Below, piece by piece: positions 44,970-54,352 of a stretch of DNA of 64,000 nt (positions are counted from its first letter, which is position 1; each line of letters starts with the position of its first letter). Source of the DNA: Site-B1 sp963827785 (lineage in GTDB: Bacteria > Bacteroidota > Bacteroidia > Flavobacteriales > Flavobacteriaceae); NCBI GenBank assembly GCA_963827785.1, contig CAWHCT010000005.1, forward strand, positions 1 through 64,000. The letters run 5' to 3'. The notes under the pieces were generated by a model. The model saw only the letters and a program-made list of their open reading frames with translations. It did no database searches and was not told the DNA's origin. The position numbers were made by a program, and so were the translations under genes.

Positions 44970-45283
44970 TTTTCTGGTTAAATTTGGGTTAAGTATTTAA
45001 AATTTAATTGATTAAATACTTATTTTAATACTGCTAAACTAAATCATTAATTTGAGATAAACAAGAAAAAAATGCATTTTGTCGTAAAAATATGTATTTT
45101 ATCGATGTTTTTATAAAGAAAAAAGGTTCGTTAGCTTATTTCAACATCTTAATAAAATATTGATAATCAAAAAGTTGAAGAATAATACTCCTTTTGAAAT
45201 GGCTTTTGAATGGCACTGAATAAATTATGTAAAAGGTTTAGAAAAAGAAGACGGAGTATTCCATCATTAAGGAAAATAGAATT
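44970..45283. other. Spacer between duplicate copy and lysS
   Basis: A 314-bp AT-rich spacer. It contains the second copy of the duplicated upstream region with the paired repeat at 45074-45105. The rest, up to the lysS stop, shows no gene. Confidence 0.5.
45074..45105 (+). promoter_or_regulatory. Paired direct repeat upstream of decayed copy
   Basis: GCATTTTGTCGT at 45074 and GTATTTTATCGA at 45094, a 20-bp period, 105 bp upstream of the start at 44969. Slightly degenerate compared with the 44316 copy. Confidence 0.5.
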
Positions 45284-46978
45284 TTATTCCTGTAACTCCA
45301 CTATTAAAAGGTCATCCGTTTTGATGACTTTGGCCAAGCCTAGTTTAGCTAAACCTTTCATGCCTTTATCCCAGCCTTTATTACTTAAGCCTGATCTCGA
45401 TTTAAGATCTAGGAGGTTCATGGTCTTTTCTTTTTTCAGGATCTCAAAAATGGCTTTCTCGTTATCACTTAACTCCAGTGGTTTTTTCTCCGGTTTCATT
45501 TGGGGGAAGAACAATACTTCCTGGATGGATTGATTATTTGTTAGAAACATAACCAGTCTATCCATTCCAATTCCCATTCCGGAAGTAGGAGGCATACCAT
45601 ATTCTAAAGCACGTAAGAAGTCGTAATCAATAAATTCTGTAGCTTCATCATCACCTTTTGCAGCAAGTTTAAGCTGATGCTCAAATCTGGCACGTTGATC
45701 AATAGGGTCATTCAACTCAGAATACGCATTGGCGATCTCCTTACCACATATCATCAATTCAAAACGTTCTGTCAATTCAGGATTGGATCTGTGCTCTTTA
45801 CACAAAGGACTCATCTCTTTAGGGTAATCAATTATAAAGGTAGGCTGAATGTAGTTTCCTTCACATTTTTCTCCAAAGATCTCATCTATGAGTTTCCCTT
45901 TACCCATGGTTTCATCTACTTCAACACCCATTTTTTTGGCAGCTTCACGAATTTCATCTTCTGTCTTTCCCAGAATATCAAAACCTGTAAATTCTTTAAT
46001 TGAATCGGCCATCGTAATTCTTGGATAAGGAGCCTTGTAATTGATAACATGTTTCCCATATGGAGCTTGTGTATTGCCATTGACCGCTATTGCACAATAT
46101 TCTAGTAACTTTTCGCAGAAATCCATCATCCAGTTGTAATCTTTATATGCTACATAGATCTCCATGGCAGTAAATTCCGGATTATGCGTCCTGTCCATTC
46201 CCTCATTTCGGAAATTTTTGGAAAACTCATATACTCCTTCAAATCCGCCAACGATCAATCGTTTTAAATACAGCTCATTTGCAATTCGCAAATAAAGAGC
46301 CATATCCAGTGTATTATGATGTGTTTTAAATGGTCTTGCTGCAGCGCCACCTGGAATAGTTTGTAAAATTGGTGTTTCAACTTCAAAATATCCAGCTTTA
46401 TTGAAGAACTCTCGCATGGCATTAAAAAGTTTAGTACGCTTAACAAACACTTCTTTCACAAGCGGGTTGACAACCAGATCTGCATAACGTTGTCTGTATC
46501 TCAATTCCGGATCATTGAATTCATCATGTACGTTGCCTTCAGCATCTTTTTTAGGCAGCGGCAGCGGTTTTAAGGCTTTACTTAACAGTTTGAAATCCTT
46601 GACCATGACAGTTTTTTCACCAACCTTAGTTGTGAACAGTTCGCCTTCGATTCCAATAAAATCGCCAATATCCAATAGCTTTTTATATACCTCGTTGTAC
46701 TTGCTCTTGTCTTCACCTGTACAGATCTCATCTCTGTTAAAATATATCTGAATACGTCCATTACTATCCTGTAATTCAGCAAAACTGGCATTTCCCTGAA
46801 TACGTCGGGACATCAATCTGCCGGCAATAACAACTTTTTTACCTTCCTTATAAGACTCATGTATGGATTTTGAAGTGTCCTTTACTTCATAAAGATCAGC
46901 GGGATAAGGATTTATTCCTAACTCTCTCAATTTCCTTAATTTATCTCGTCTTACTAATTCTTGTTCAGAAAGCTGCAT
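45284..46978 (-). CDS. lysS: Lysine-tRNA ligase, class II
   Basis: A 564-residue lysyl-tRNA synthetase. The anticodon-binding OB fold is near residues 50-150, and the class II core shows ETPILQTIPGGAAARPFKTH, FRNEGMDRTHNPEFT (motif 2) and GMPPTSGMGIGMDRLVMF (motif 3). An extra C-terminal winged-helix-like tail of about 60 residues (NLLDLKSRSGLSNKGWDKGM) is characteristic of Bacteroidota enzymes. Start 46978 lies just after a clear promoter. Confidence 0.97.
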   Translation of the reverse strand: MQLSEQELVRRDKLRKLRELGINPYPADLYEVKDTSKSIHESYKEGKKVVIAGRLMSRRIQGNASFAELQDSNGRIQIYFNRDEICTGEDKSKYNEVYKKLLDIGDFIGIEGELFTTKVGEKTVMVKDFKLLSKALKPLPLPKKDAEGNVHDEFNDPELRYRQRYADLVVNPLVKEVFVKRTKLFNAMREFFNKAGYFEVETPILQTIPGGAAARPFKTHHNTLDMALYLRIANELYLKRLIVGGFEGVYEFSKNFRNEGMDRTHNPEFTAMEIYVAYKDYNWMMDFCEKLLEYCAIAVNGNTQAPYGKHVINYKAPYPRITMADSIKEFTGFDILGKTEDEIREAAKKMGVEVDETMGKGKLIDEIFGEKCEGNYIQPTFIIDYPKEMSPLCKEHRSNPELTERFELMICGKEIANAYSELNDPIDQRARFEHQLKLAAKGDDEATEFIDYDFLRALEYGMPPTSGMGIGMDRLVMFLTNNQSIQEVLFFPQMKPEKKPLELSDNEKAIFEILKKEKTMNLLDLKSRSGLSNKGWDKGMKGLAKLGLAKVIKTDDLLIVELQE

Positions 46979-46998
46979 GAATGTGTATTTTAGAACTG

Positions 46999-47028
46999 CA
47001 AAATTAAACTATTTAAAAAAAATGTAAA
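46999..47028 (-). promoter_or_regulatory. lysS promoter
   Basis: On the minus strand TTTACA (47028-47023) and TAATTTTG (47006-46999) match the Bacteroidota -33/-7 pattern, about 21 bp upstream of the lysS ATG. Confidence 0.6.
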
Positions 47029-47198
47029 GCTTCTGTTAGATTTTATTTATAAATCCTGTTTAGTCTGGATTTAAGTATGATAATAATCATTGATAAACAG
47101 AAAAATTATGAATTATTTTATCGAAATTATTAAAGATGTGTTTATTGGCTCATCTTTTGATAGTAATAACTTAGTATAATCCTTAATATAAATACAAG

Positions 47199-48086
47199 AT
47201 GAAACAATTTTTTCTTAGCGCAATCGCGTTAATTTTAGTAAACTTTTATGCAGTTGGGCAAGATCTGTCACCATATATAAAAGTTGGTGAATCTGCTGAA
47301 TCTATTCAACAGGTATCAGAACAAGTGATACAAGCTTTAAAGGATAATTCCTTTGTTGTTTTAGGTTCGTACAATCCATCAAATAAAAGTTCTTTGAAAG
47401 TTATTGCATTTACCAGAACCGATCTTAAAAACTCCGTTATTAAAGTGGTTGACAGAGGTGCTTTAGGAGCGATCATGAAAGTTGGACTAGTTCAGAAAGA
47501 CGGTAAAGTTGTAATATCCTATACCAATCCTGATTATTTGTTAAGGGCATATTTGCCTACCAATTACAATACATTTAAAACAACGTTTGTTAAGTTTAGT
47601 GCCGATCTTAAAGAAGCATTATCAGGGTTAGGAAGTGAGTTTATACCTTTTGGAGGCACTGTCGCTGCTGATAAATTAGGAAAATATCACTATAAGATCA
47701 TGATGCCTTATTTTACAGATCCTGTGGAATTAAATGAATATGCTTCATTTGAAGAGGGTCTTAATATTATAAGCAATAATTTAAAGGCTAAAAAAGGTAA
47801 TACAATGGAAGTTTACCGACTTGTTTACGAAAAACAAAAAGTAGCCGTATTTGGCGTTGGATTGAGAAGCACTGAAGATGGCGAATCTCATTTTTTACCT
47901 ATAATTGGAGAGGATCATGTTGCAGCTTTACCTTATGAGATCATTTTACAAGGTACAGAAGCCACTATGCTGCATGGAAAATATAGAATTGCGCTTCACT
48001 GGCCAGACCTTACTATGGGAACATTTATGAAGATCATGAGTACGCCTGGCGATATTGAAGATGCTCTTGAGGGCTTGTGTGAATAG
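47199..48086 (+). CDS. Exported DUF302 protein
   Basis: A 295-residue exported protein with a signal peptide (LSAIALILVNFYAVGQ). The body fits DUF302: SAESIQQVSEQVIQALKDNS, NPDYLLRAYLPTNYNTFKTT and a later repeat-like half with EYASFEEGLNIISNNLKAKK. The family is small and its activity unknown. A hairpin at 48116-48150 follows. Confidence 0.78.
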   Translation: MKQFFLSAIALILVNFYAVGQDLSPYIKVGESAESIQQVSEQVIQALKDNSFVVLGSYNPSNKSSLKVIAFTRTDLKNSVIKVVDRGALGAIMKVGLVQKDGKVVISYTNPDYLLRAYLPTNYNTFKTTFVKFSADLKEALSGLGSEFIPFGGTVAADKLGKYHYKIMMPYFTDPVELNEYASFEEGLNIISNNLKAKKGNTMEVYRLVYEKQKVAVFGVGLRSTEDGESHFLPIIGEDHVAALPYEIILQGTEATMLHGKYRIALHWPDLTMGTFMKIMSTPGDIEDALEGLCE

Positions 48087-48115
48087 GAGCGTGTAACTTT
48101 AAATAAAGTATTTTT

Positions 48116-48150
48116 AGGACGCTGTAACATTCCTTATGTTATAGCGTCCT
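48116..48150 (+). terminator. Hairpin after DUF302 gene
   Basis: AGGACGCT-n-TAACAT and ATGTTA-n-AGCGTCCT form a long stem with a short loop. The T run after it is weak, so this could be a stabilising hairpin rather than a terminator. Confidence 0.65.
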
Positions 48151-48191
48151 ATTTATGTATAAGAATTAATTTATACGAGTAATTTTTAATT

Positions 48192-48350
48192 ATGAGTTTT
48201 TGGAGAGTACTTCTTTCTATTTTATGTCCGCCCTTAGCAGTTATTGATAAAGGCTGTGGTTCGATTCTTATCGTTTTCATTCTTTGGTTATGTGGGTGGG
48301 TTCCAGGAGTGATTGCAGCACTTATTATATTGAATAATCCTGATAGGTAG
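48192..48350 (+). CDS. YqaE/Pmp3 family membrane peptide
   Basis: A 52-residue hydrophobic protein opening MSFWRVLLSILCPPLAVID, which is the YqaE/Pmp3 signature (two helices around a Cys-Pro-Pro-Leu motif). The second helix reads LIVFILWLCGWVPGVIAALI and the end ILNNPDR. Members limit ion leakage across the membrane and are stress-induced in several organisms. The gene is short and easily missed. It sits between the DUF302 and lipB genes, 33 bp before the lipB start. Confidence 0.88.
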   Translation: MSFWRVLLSILCPPLAVIDKGCGSILIVFILWLCGWVPGVIAALIILNNPDR

Positions 48351-48383
48351 GATGAAAATAAAAATATCGTAATTTTGCCCTCT

Positions 48384-49097
48384 ATGAACAAGAGCGTCGA
48401 AATACAGGATCTGGGAAATAAAGACTACAAACAAACCTGGGATTACCAGGAACAATTGTTTAGATCTATTGTTGATACCAAAATAAAGAATAGAAGAGAA
48501 GATGCGGGCTTGGATACCAAAAATTACTTTTTGTTTGTTGAGCATCCACATGTGTACACACTGGGTAAAAGTGGCGATATGTCAAATTTACTGGTGGATG
48601 AAGCGCAATTAAAAGCTAAAAACGCATCCTTTTATAAGGTAAATCGTGGGGGAGATATAACCTACCATGGTCCGGGACAAATTGTGGGGTATCCAATTTT
48701 AGATCTGGATAATTTTTTTACCGATATTCATAAGTATCTTCGTTTTTTAGAGGAAATGATCATTCTAACACTAGCTGAATATGGCTTAAAGGCAGAACGC
48801 AGTCCGGGAGAAACAGGTGTTTGGTTGGATGTAGGCACACCATTTGCGCGTAAAATTTGTGCAATGGGAGTTCGTGCAAGTCGCTGGGTAACCATGCACG
48901 GTTTTGCTCTAAATGTCAATGCCAATTTGGGTTATTTTGATTTAATGATTCCTTGTGGTATTCGTGGAAAAGCGGTCACGTCTTTAAATGTAGAGTTAGG
49001 AAAAAAAACAGTTGACGAAGCCGAAGTAAAAGAAAAATTATTGAAACATTTTTCTAATTTATTTGAGGCAGAACTAAAACAAAAAACCGAAGCCTGA
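48384..49097 (+). CDS. lipB: Octanoyltransferase LipB
   Basis: A 237-residue lipoyl(octanoyl) transferase, which moves octanoate from acyl-carrier protein to lipoyl domains of dehydrogenases. Motifs: RGGDITYHGPGQIVGYPILD near residues 88-107 and LMIPCGIRGKAVTSLNVELG with the catalytic Cys and Lys. Start 48384 (MNKSVEIQDLG) is preferred to a TTG nine bases upstream. The last codons lie inside the terminator hairpin. Confidence 0.96.
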   Translation: MNKSVEIQDLGNKDYKQTWDYQEQLFRSIVDTKIKNRREDAGLDTKNYFLFVEHPHVYTLGKSGDMSNLLVDEAQLKAKNASFYKVNRGGDITYHGPGQIVGYPILDLDNFFTDIHKYLRFLEEMIILTLAEYGLKAERSPGETGVWLDVGTPFARKICAMGVRASRWVTMHGFALNVNANLGYFDLMIPCGIRGKAVTSLNVELGKKTVDEAEVKEKLLKHFSNLFEAELKQKTEA

Positions 49098-49112
49098 ACT
49101 TCGGTTTTTTTT
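49081..49112. terminator. Terminator overlapping lipB end
   Basis: AAAAAACCGAAG-CCTGAA-CTTCGGTTTTTTTT. The lipB stop codon is in the loop. An almost identical terminator is at 52292-52321, and both are preceded by CTAAAAC. Confidence 0.92.
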
Positions 49113-49150
49113 AATTGCTGAATTGTTATTTCAAATTTAAATCTTAGTAT

Positions 49151-49888
49151 TTAACCCATCCAAAGATAACCGCTTGTGATTCTCCAATTCCGTTCAGGAT
49201 TTGTTCCTGGATTTGTTTCATAAGGAGTATAAGAAATCATTATTTCCCAACCATAGGCACCTTCAAAGATCCCGGAACTAAGTCCACCATTGTAAATGCC
49301 ATATCTGTAAAACCAGGAATTCCCCACATTATCATAATTAAAGGGATCGTTTTGTGCTTCAACCCACAATTCATTTGATTCTACACGATAATAACCTGAT
49401 CCATACCCTGAATAATCAGGGGCGCAGAAAACGGGATAGTATACGGAGGAGACGTTTTCTCTAAACCACTTACCGGAAGCGTAAGTAATACCTGTTACAC
49501 CAACTTGGCTTGCAAGGCATTCGGCAACATCCTCTTGCATCTCTGGTGCACCTGGACCAAAGCAAGGAACAAATTCACCAGGTTGACAAGATTCACCACC
49601 AATAGGAACAAATTGTAAATTATAATTTAAAAACATTAAAACTGGATGCCATCGACTACGCGTTCTGCTCAAATTTTCGTTTTTTAAAAACTCCTCACCA
49701 GGGCCGGCCTTGAATTTAATAATATCAGATTCTGACATTCTATTCGCAATAATTTCCGGTATTTCAGGAATCTCATATTCCTGAACTAACTGATCGGAAT
49801 ATTCGGGTTCAACAATGTTTTCTTTCTCGCAGGAAATAAATAATACACTGAGAAAGAGTAGACTCGCAAATAAAAATGAAACTCTCAT
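49151..49888 (-). CDS. Hypothetical lipoprotein (245 aa)
   Basis: A 245-residue lipoprotein precursor with lipobox FISCE near residue 20, followed by an acidic Pro/Glu-rich linker (EYEIPEIPEII). The mature domain is rich in Tyr, Trp and Gly (YYPVFCAPDYSGYGSGYYRV, SWFYRYGIYNGGLSSGIFEG), with four or more Cys. I do not recognise the family. A surface-exposed or extracellular role is likely from the lipidation and composition. Confidence 0.7.
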   Translation of the reverse strand: MRVSFLFASLLFLSVLFISCEKENIVEPEYSDQLVQEYEIPEIPEIIANRMSESDIIKFKAGPGEEFLKNENLSRTRSRWHPVLMFLNYNLQFVPIGGESCQPGEFVPCFGPGAPEMQEDVAECLASQVGVTGITYASGKWFRENVSSVYYPVFCAPDYSGYGSGYYRVESNELWVEAQNDPFNYDNVGNSWFYRYGIYNGGLSSGIFEGAYGWEIMISYTPYETNPGTNPERNWRITSGYLWMG

Positions 49889-49956
49889 GACTTTTTGATT
49901 TTTACTTAAAGTTCTGGAGTTCTATTGAAAAAGTAATATTTCTAAGTCCCAAATTC

Positions 49957-52119
49957 TTACTTCTGTGTTCCGGAATAAATATCCTTTAACAGTTCACTCG
50001 GCCGAATCCCGAATTCTTCATTGAAACTAGTACTAAAATGTGCTGGATTTTTAAATCCAACCTCAAAGCTAACTTCAGAAACATTGAGTGAACCAGTAAC
50101 AAGCAAATGATGAGCATAATTAAGTTTTAACTGCTTTAAATATTTATAAATGCTAGTATTTGTAAGGGTCTTAAATTTCTTATATAATTGTGTCCTGCTC
50201 ATGCCTATTTGATGGCATAAATCCTTAATTTCAAGTTCTTCTTCTGTAATATATTTCTTAAGATACTCATGAATCTGGTTCATGAAATCATCAGTATTTT
50301 CAGGAAGTTCTTTTTTAAAATATTGAGCTGGAAACTTTGAATAGTGCTCTTGGATACTATTTCTATGTTGAATCAGGTTTTTAATTTTTATAGACAGTTC
50401 TTCTTTGTTAAAAGGCTTTGGCAGGTATTCATCAGCACCAAACTTTAATCCGGTTAATTTGGATTGCAAATCTGCTTTGGCCGTTAGCATGATAACAGAA
50501 ATGTGGTTGGTTCTTTGATCAGATTTCAATTTTTTCAATAATTCAAACCCATTCATTTCTGGCATCATGACATCGCTTATAATAATATCGGGCAAAATTT
50601 TAATAGCTAATTCAAAACCTACACGACCATTTTCTGCATGAAAAAGTTTATATTGGTTATCTAAAACAAATCCAATAAAATCTGCCATTTCAAGGTTGTC
50701 CTCAACTATGAGTATTGTGTCGCCTATCGAAAATTGATCATTATCTTTTCTGGAAATTTCATGATTCTTAGCAATCCATTTAGATTGAACCTCAATTTTG
50801 GGAGCATTTTGGTGTAAAGGGAATAATAATTTGAAAGTTGATCCTTTTTTTTCCTTACTGATTAGATCAATATTTCCTTTCATAATATTCATATATTCCT
50901 TAACGATCGACAGACCAATACCAGTCCCTTCTATATAACTGTCATCTGTTTTCTGGATTTGGTAGAACTTGTCAAAAATGTATTGGATTTTATCTTCCGG
51001 AATTCCAATCCCTGTGTCCTTAATTGATACTGAGAATATTGGTTTTTGGGATAAACTTTTCAATTGTTTTTGATCCTCAATTTTAAGAATGACATCAATA
51101 TGTCCTCCTTTCCTTGTGTTTTTTATTGCATTGCTCAACAAATTATCTATAATTTGCTCAAACTTTTCAATGTCCAGATCCGCCTCAATTTTATCTTTAC
51201 AATTTACATTTAACCTAATGCCTTTAGCGAGAGTCAAAGATTCATAAGAAGACGTAATATGATATAATAGTTTTCCTACATCAATATTACTAAGATTCAA
51301 CTCTATAGTGCTTGATTCAATTTTTGCCAAATTAAGCATTTGATTTACTAACTTTAGTAGTTTTTTTGAATTGTTAAGAATTGCATTAATTAGGTTCGGA
51401 TTGTTATTTGTTTCTTCCTCCAATGCATTGGCCGAACCCATTATTAACGTGAGAGGTGTTCTGAATTCATGTGAAATATTGGTATAAAATTGATTTTTAA
51501 TTGAATTTATCTCAGTCAGTTTTTTCTTTTCTGCTTCCTGAAATTGTGTTTTTTCTTTAATATATGTTGAGATAAAAGACATCAGTGAAAAAGACATCCA
51601 AATAATATTTATACTTAGGAAAGTGAAGTTAATTTTTGGCGTCATGCTAGGATGCAGACTTAAATAAGGCTTTAAAACGATTGCCATCAAAATCGTAATC
51701 GCATAAATAATAAATAGAGAATTGGCCCACTTAACTTTCTCCATTAAAACAGAGGACATGCCTGCAGTTAATCCTACAATAAATATACCACCACAGTGCT
51801 CAAGTCCACCACATAAAAGGATGAATATACCTGATGTTAAAATGATTCCTATGAGAAAATAAAAATTATAATTTTCAATATTAGGATGGCTATAAAGTGG
51901 TAAAATTATAAAATATTGAATTATTAAAGCAATTCCAAAATAACCAATAATGTTTGCTTTAAGAATGAAAGCCAGTATTGTGAGTATTATTATGGCAATT
52001 AACGAAAAAGCAGCCCAGCTGAATAATAATTTTTTTCGCGACAATTCTTTTTCACTGATCCCTGGGATTTCAAGGAATTTATCTAACTTATTCGATATGG
52101 TAATAAACCACTTGGACAC
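49957..52119 (-). CDS. Hybrid histidine kinase/response regulator/AraC protein
   Basis: A 720-residue one-piece two-component system. Residues 1-185 hold about six membrane helices with no large periplasmic loop. A dimerisation/His domain follows with FYTNISHEFRTPLTLIMG (His217), then the ATPase boxes DNLLSNAIKNT, DTGIGIPEDKI and GTGIGLSIV. A receiver domain starts TILIVEDNLEMADFIG with the phospho-Asp in IIISDVMMPEMNG and KPF at its end. The C-terminus is an AraC-type DNA-binding domain (MSRTQLYKKFKTLTNTSIYK and VSFEVGFKNPAHFSTSFNEE). It resembles HTCS regulators but has a membrane sensor in place of the large periplasmic propeller. The signal is unknown; no SusC/D genes lie nearby. Confidence 0.95.
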   Translation of the reverse strand: MSKWFITISNKLDKFLEIPGISEKELSRKKLLFSWAAFSLIAIIILTILAFILKANIIGYFGIALIIQYFIILPLYSHPNIENYNFYFLIGIILTSGIFILLCGGLEHCGGIFIVGLTAGMSSVLMEKVKWANSLFIIYAITILMAIVLKPYLSLHPSMTPKINFTFLSINIIWMSFSLMSFISTYIKEKTQFQEAEKKKLTEINSIKNQFYTNISHEFRTPLTLIMGSANALEEETNNNPNLINAILNNSKKLLKLVNQMLNLAKIESSTIELNLSNIDVGKLLYHITSSYESLTLAKGIRLNVNCKDKIEADLDIEKFEQIIDNLLSNAIKNTRKGGHIDVILKIEDQKQLKSLSQKPIFSVSIKDTGIGIPEDKIQYIFDKFYQIQKTDDSYIEGTGIGLSIVKEYMNIMKGNIDLISKEKKGSTFKLLFPLHQNAPKIEVQSKWIAKNHEISRKDNDQFSIGDTILIVEDNLEMADFIGFVLDNQYKLFHAENGRVGFELAIKILPDIIISDVMMPEMNGFELLKKLKSDQRTNHISVIMLTAKADLQSKLTGLKFGADEYLPKPFNKEELSIKIKNLIQHRNSIQEHYSKFPAQYFKKELPENTDDFMNQIHEYLKKYITEEELEIKDLCHQIGMSRTQLYKKFKTLTNTSIYKYLKQLKLNYAHHLLVTGSLNVSEVSFEVGFKNPAHFSTSFNEEFGIRPSELLKDIYSGTQK

Positions 52120-52291
52120 TTGTCAGGCTTTATTAAATTTAATCAAAAAATGATTATCAAATGAAAAAAGAAAGGTATTTATAAAAATTAATACAATTAT
52201 ATCATGAATATTGGTTTGCGGGTTGCTATAGTGGTTTTGGTATTTATTAAAGAAATAAAGCAACCAACAAAAAACAGAGAATAACTAAAAC

Positions 52292-52321
52292 AAAAAACCG
52301 AAGTTTAAACTTCGGTTTTTT
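52292..52321. terminator. Terminator, twin of the lipB terminator
   Basis: AAAAAACCGAAG-TTTAAA-CTTCGGTTTTTT, between the kinase gene (starting at 52119, minus strand) and the end of the next minus-strand gene at 52342. It ends the gene at 52342-53019. Confidence 0.85.
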
Positions 52322-52341
52322 GTTTATCGATTGGCTAAATA

Positions 52342-53019
52342 TCAATTAGAGATCTGGGTCAATTCAGAATAACCCAATAGTTTTCCATTTTTGTTATAAG
52401 ATTCAGATTTTACCATACCTATGCCTTCTGCGATCCAGTCCTTAGCCATGTTGGTTTGCTTGAGGCCCATTTTAACCTCGGTAGTATAGGAGATCACATA
52501 ACAATCAAATGTTCCCGCGGTTGTGGTTACAGATTCTCTGGCATCAACCTTTCTGTTCATTAATTGCATGGTCATGTTCATATTGATACCTCCCATTTTT
52601 ATGGTCATGGTCATATCAGCATCTTTTAATTCCTGACCAACAACAAGGTTATTCGGTATTTCAATATTGGTTCCTCTAATGTCGAGTTCCATATCCTTAT
52701 ACTGTTCCAAAAGTTCAGGACTTATAAGAGAATTAAAATCAATGGAGATAGCATCATTTTCACAGGTAATATCGTAACTGGTGGTTGTTACTTCTTTTCC
52801 TTTATCATCATAGATCTTAGTATTAAAAGTTGCCGTATTATCAGTTACATTTGTAATATTATAATCTACAACTGATGCCTTTTTACCCTTTTTATCATAA
52901 CTGGTAATTTGAAATGTCTTGCCTTCAATAAAAGGGTAATATTTACTGCAGGAATTTTGTCCATAGCTTAATGTGCTTATAAAAAACACACTAAGAAAAA
53001 TTGAAATTATTTGTTTCAT
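52342..53019 (-). CDS. Exported TapB/DUF3108-like protein
   Basis: A 225-residue exported protein with a signal peptide (cleavage near LSYGQ). CSKYYPFIEGKTFQITSYDK, then beta-strand-rich sequence and CYVISYTTEVKMGLKQTNMA are in keeping with TapB/DUF3108-like proteins, which form beta folds of unknown activity. A Met-rich stretch (MTMTIKMGGINMNMTMQLMN) is striking. It follows the OmpA-like gene with a 4-bp gap, so both are probably co-transcribed. Confidence 0.75.
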   Translation of the reverse strand: MKQIISIFLSVFFISTLSYGQNSCSKYYPFIEGKTFQITSYDKKGKKASVVDYNITNVTDNTATFNTKIYDDKGKEVTTTSYDITCENDAISIDFNSLISPELLEQYKDMELDIRGTNIEIPNNLVVGQELKDADMTMTIKMGGINMNMTMQLMNRKVDARESVTTTAGTFDCYVISYTTEVKMGLKQTNMAKDWIAEGIGMVKSESYNKNGKLLGYSELTQISN

Positions 53020-53023
53020 AATA

Positions 53024-54352
53024 TTATTGTTTTACAAATTCAACGCGTCTGTTTTGTGCCTTACCTTCAGTAGTCGAGTTATCTGATACAGGAACAGATT
53101 CCCCTTTTCCATCGGTGGTTAATCTGTTACCGGAGATCTTATAGATGTCAATTAAAGCACTTTTTACAGCTTCTGCTCGTGCCTTTGATAATTTTAAATT
53201 GGCATCATCTGTACCGTCAGCATCTGTATGACCAACAATTAAAAGGTTAATAGTCTCATCCTGCATTAGTACTTGTGAAATTTGCCTTACGATGCCCAGT
53301 GATTGAGGTTGTATATTGGCAGAGCCGGAATCGAACAAAATACCATTTGTCGATATTTTTCCTTCAGAAATTAGCTGTCTTCTTAAGTCTACTCCACCTT
53401 CGGCTACTTTTAAATTACTTATAAATATTCGCTCTTCTCCATCTTTAAAATTATTGATATGGAATTTTAAGTATTTAAGCACATCCAGTTCCTGAATAAA
53501 TCTGGGGATGTCGACATATTTAACTTCGTTGATCCACAACCTGTAACGGTTTTTAGTAACCGAAATGGAAATATGTGGTTTGTTTAAAACTTCATCTCTT
53601 ATGTCGGCCTTAATATCTGTATTAATGGCACCAACGCCACGATTAAAGTAATTCTTTACCCGAAGCGAAAAAGCACCATACTGCCCGAAAGGAATTTCAG
53701 TTTGAGCAAAGTGGTTAGTGCCATTGTTAAATGCATTACTATCACTTAATATAACATACATTCTGGCCGTGGATGAGGTTTGCCGCCCAAGTCCTTGGGC
53801 AAGCACATCAAATTCAATAGTAAAATCTTCCGGCAGATCTTTGACATCCGGCACATAGAAAACACCATAACCGGATTTAAGTTCAAACCATTTGCCTTCA
53901 ACATTATTAACACTTACAACCTCTCCGGTTGCATTGGTATTCCATTTACTTGGGAAATCACCAATAAAATCTTGTGAAAAATCATCAAAGAACAGTTGCT
54001 TATCTCCTGGGACAAAATCAAATTTACTGTATACTTCAAGATCATCAGAGATATTGGAATTAATGTCTTCCATACTTTGATTATTACCTTGTGTTGTTTT
54101 AGGTGAATCGTTTGGGAGATCGACAGAAGGTACTTCTGGATATTCTTTTTTGTTGGATTTATCATCAGGATCCAAAATAGAATCCATTCCCTTACTGGTT
54201 TCTTTTTCTACCTTTTGCTCAAGCTTTCGCTCAACAGTTCGTTCAGCTCTCTTTTTTAGTTTTTTTAAAAGTTGGGCATTAGTCTGGGGTGCACAAAAAA
54301 CGATAGCGATAAGAAGTAAGATCGCTTTAATTGGATTAGCGGTTGGTAACAT
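53024..54352 (-). CDS. OmpA family outer-membrane protein
   Basis: A 442-residue exported protein. After a signal peptide and a charged Lys/Glu-rich segment (LKKLKKRAERTVERKLEQKV) comes a beta-sandwich-like domain (about 110-310) that resembles lectin/DUF1080-like folds. An OmpA-like peptidoglycan-binding domain closes it (NLLIVGHTDADGTDDANLKL and AQNRRVEFVKQ). It links the outer membrane to the cell wall. First gene of a two-gene unit with the TapB-like gene. Confidence 0.9.
   Translation of the reverse strand: MLPTANPIKAILLLIAIVFCAPQTNAQLLKKLKKRAERTVERKLEQKVEKETSKGMDSILDPDDKSNKKEYPEVPSVDLPNDSPKTTQGNNQSMEDINSNISDDLEVYSKFDFVPGDKQLFFDDFSQDFIGDFPSKWNTNATGEVVSVNNVEGKWFELKSGYGVFYVPDVKDLPEDFTIEFDVLAQGLGRQTSSTARMYVILSDSNAFNNGTNHFAQTEIPFGQYGAFSLRVKNYFNRGVGAINTDIKADIRDEVLNKPHISISVTKNRYRLWINEVKYVDIPRFIQELDVLKYLKFHINNFKDGEERIFISNLKVAEGGVDLRRQLISEGKISTNGILFDSGSANIQPQSLGIVRQISQVLMQDETINLLIVGHTDADGTDDANLKLSKARAEAVKSALIDIYKISGNRLTTDGKGESVPVSDNSTTEGKAQNRRVEFVKQ

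Noticed and set aside
45210..45533. Plus-strand frame overlapping the 3' end of lysS
   Set aside because: It is antisense to lysS over most of its length, and its composition is Lys/Arg-rich without domain features.
49957..52119. Carbohydrate-utilisation locus around the hybrid kinase
   Set aside because: No SusC/SusD pair or glycoside hydrolase is nearby, and the sensor region has no periplasmic propeller.
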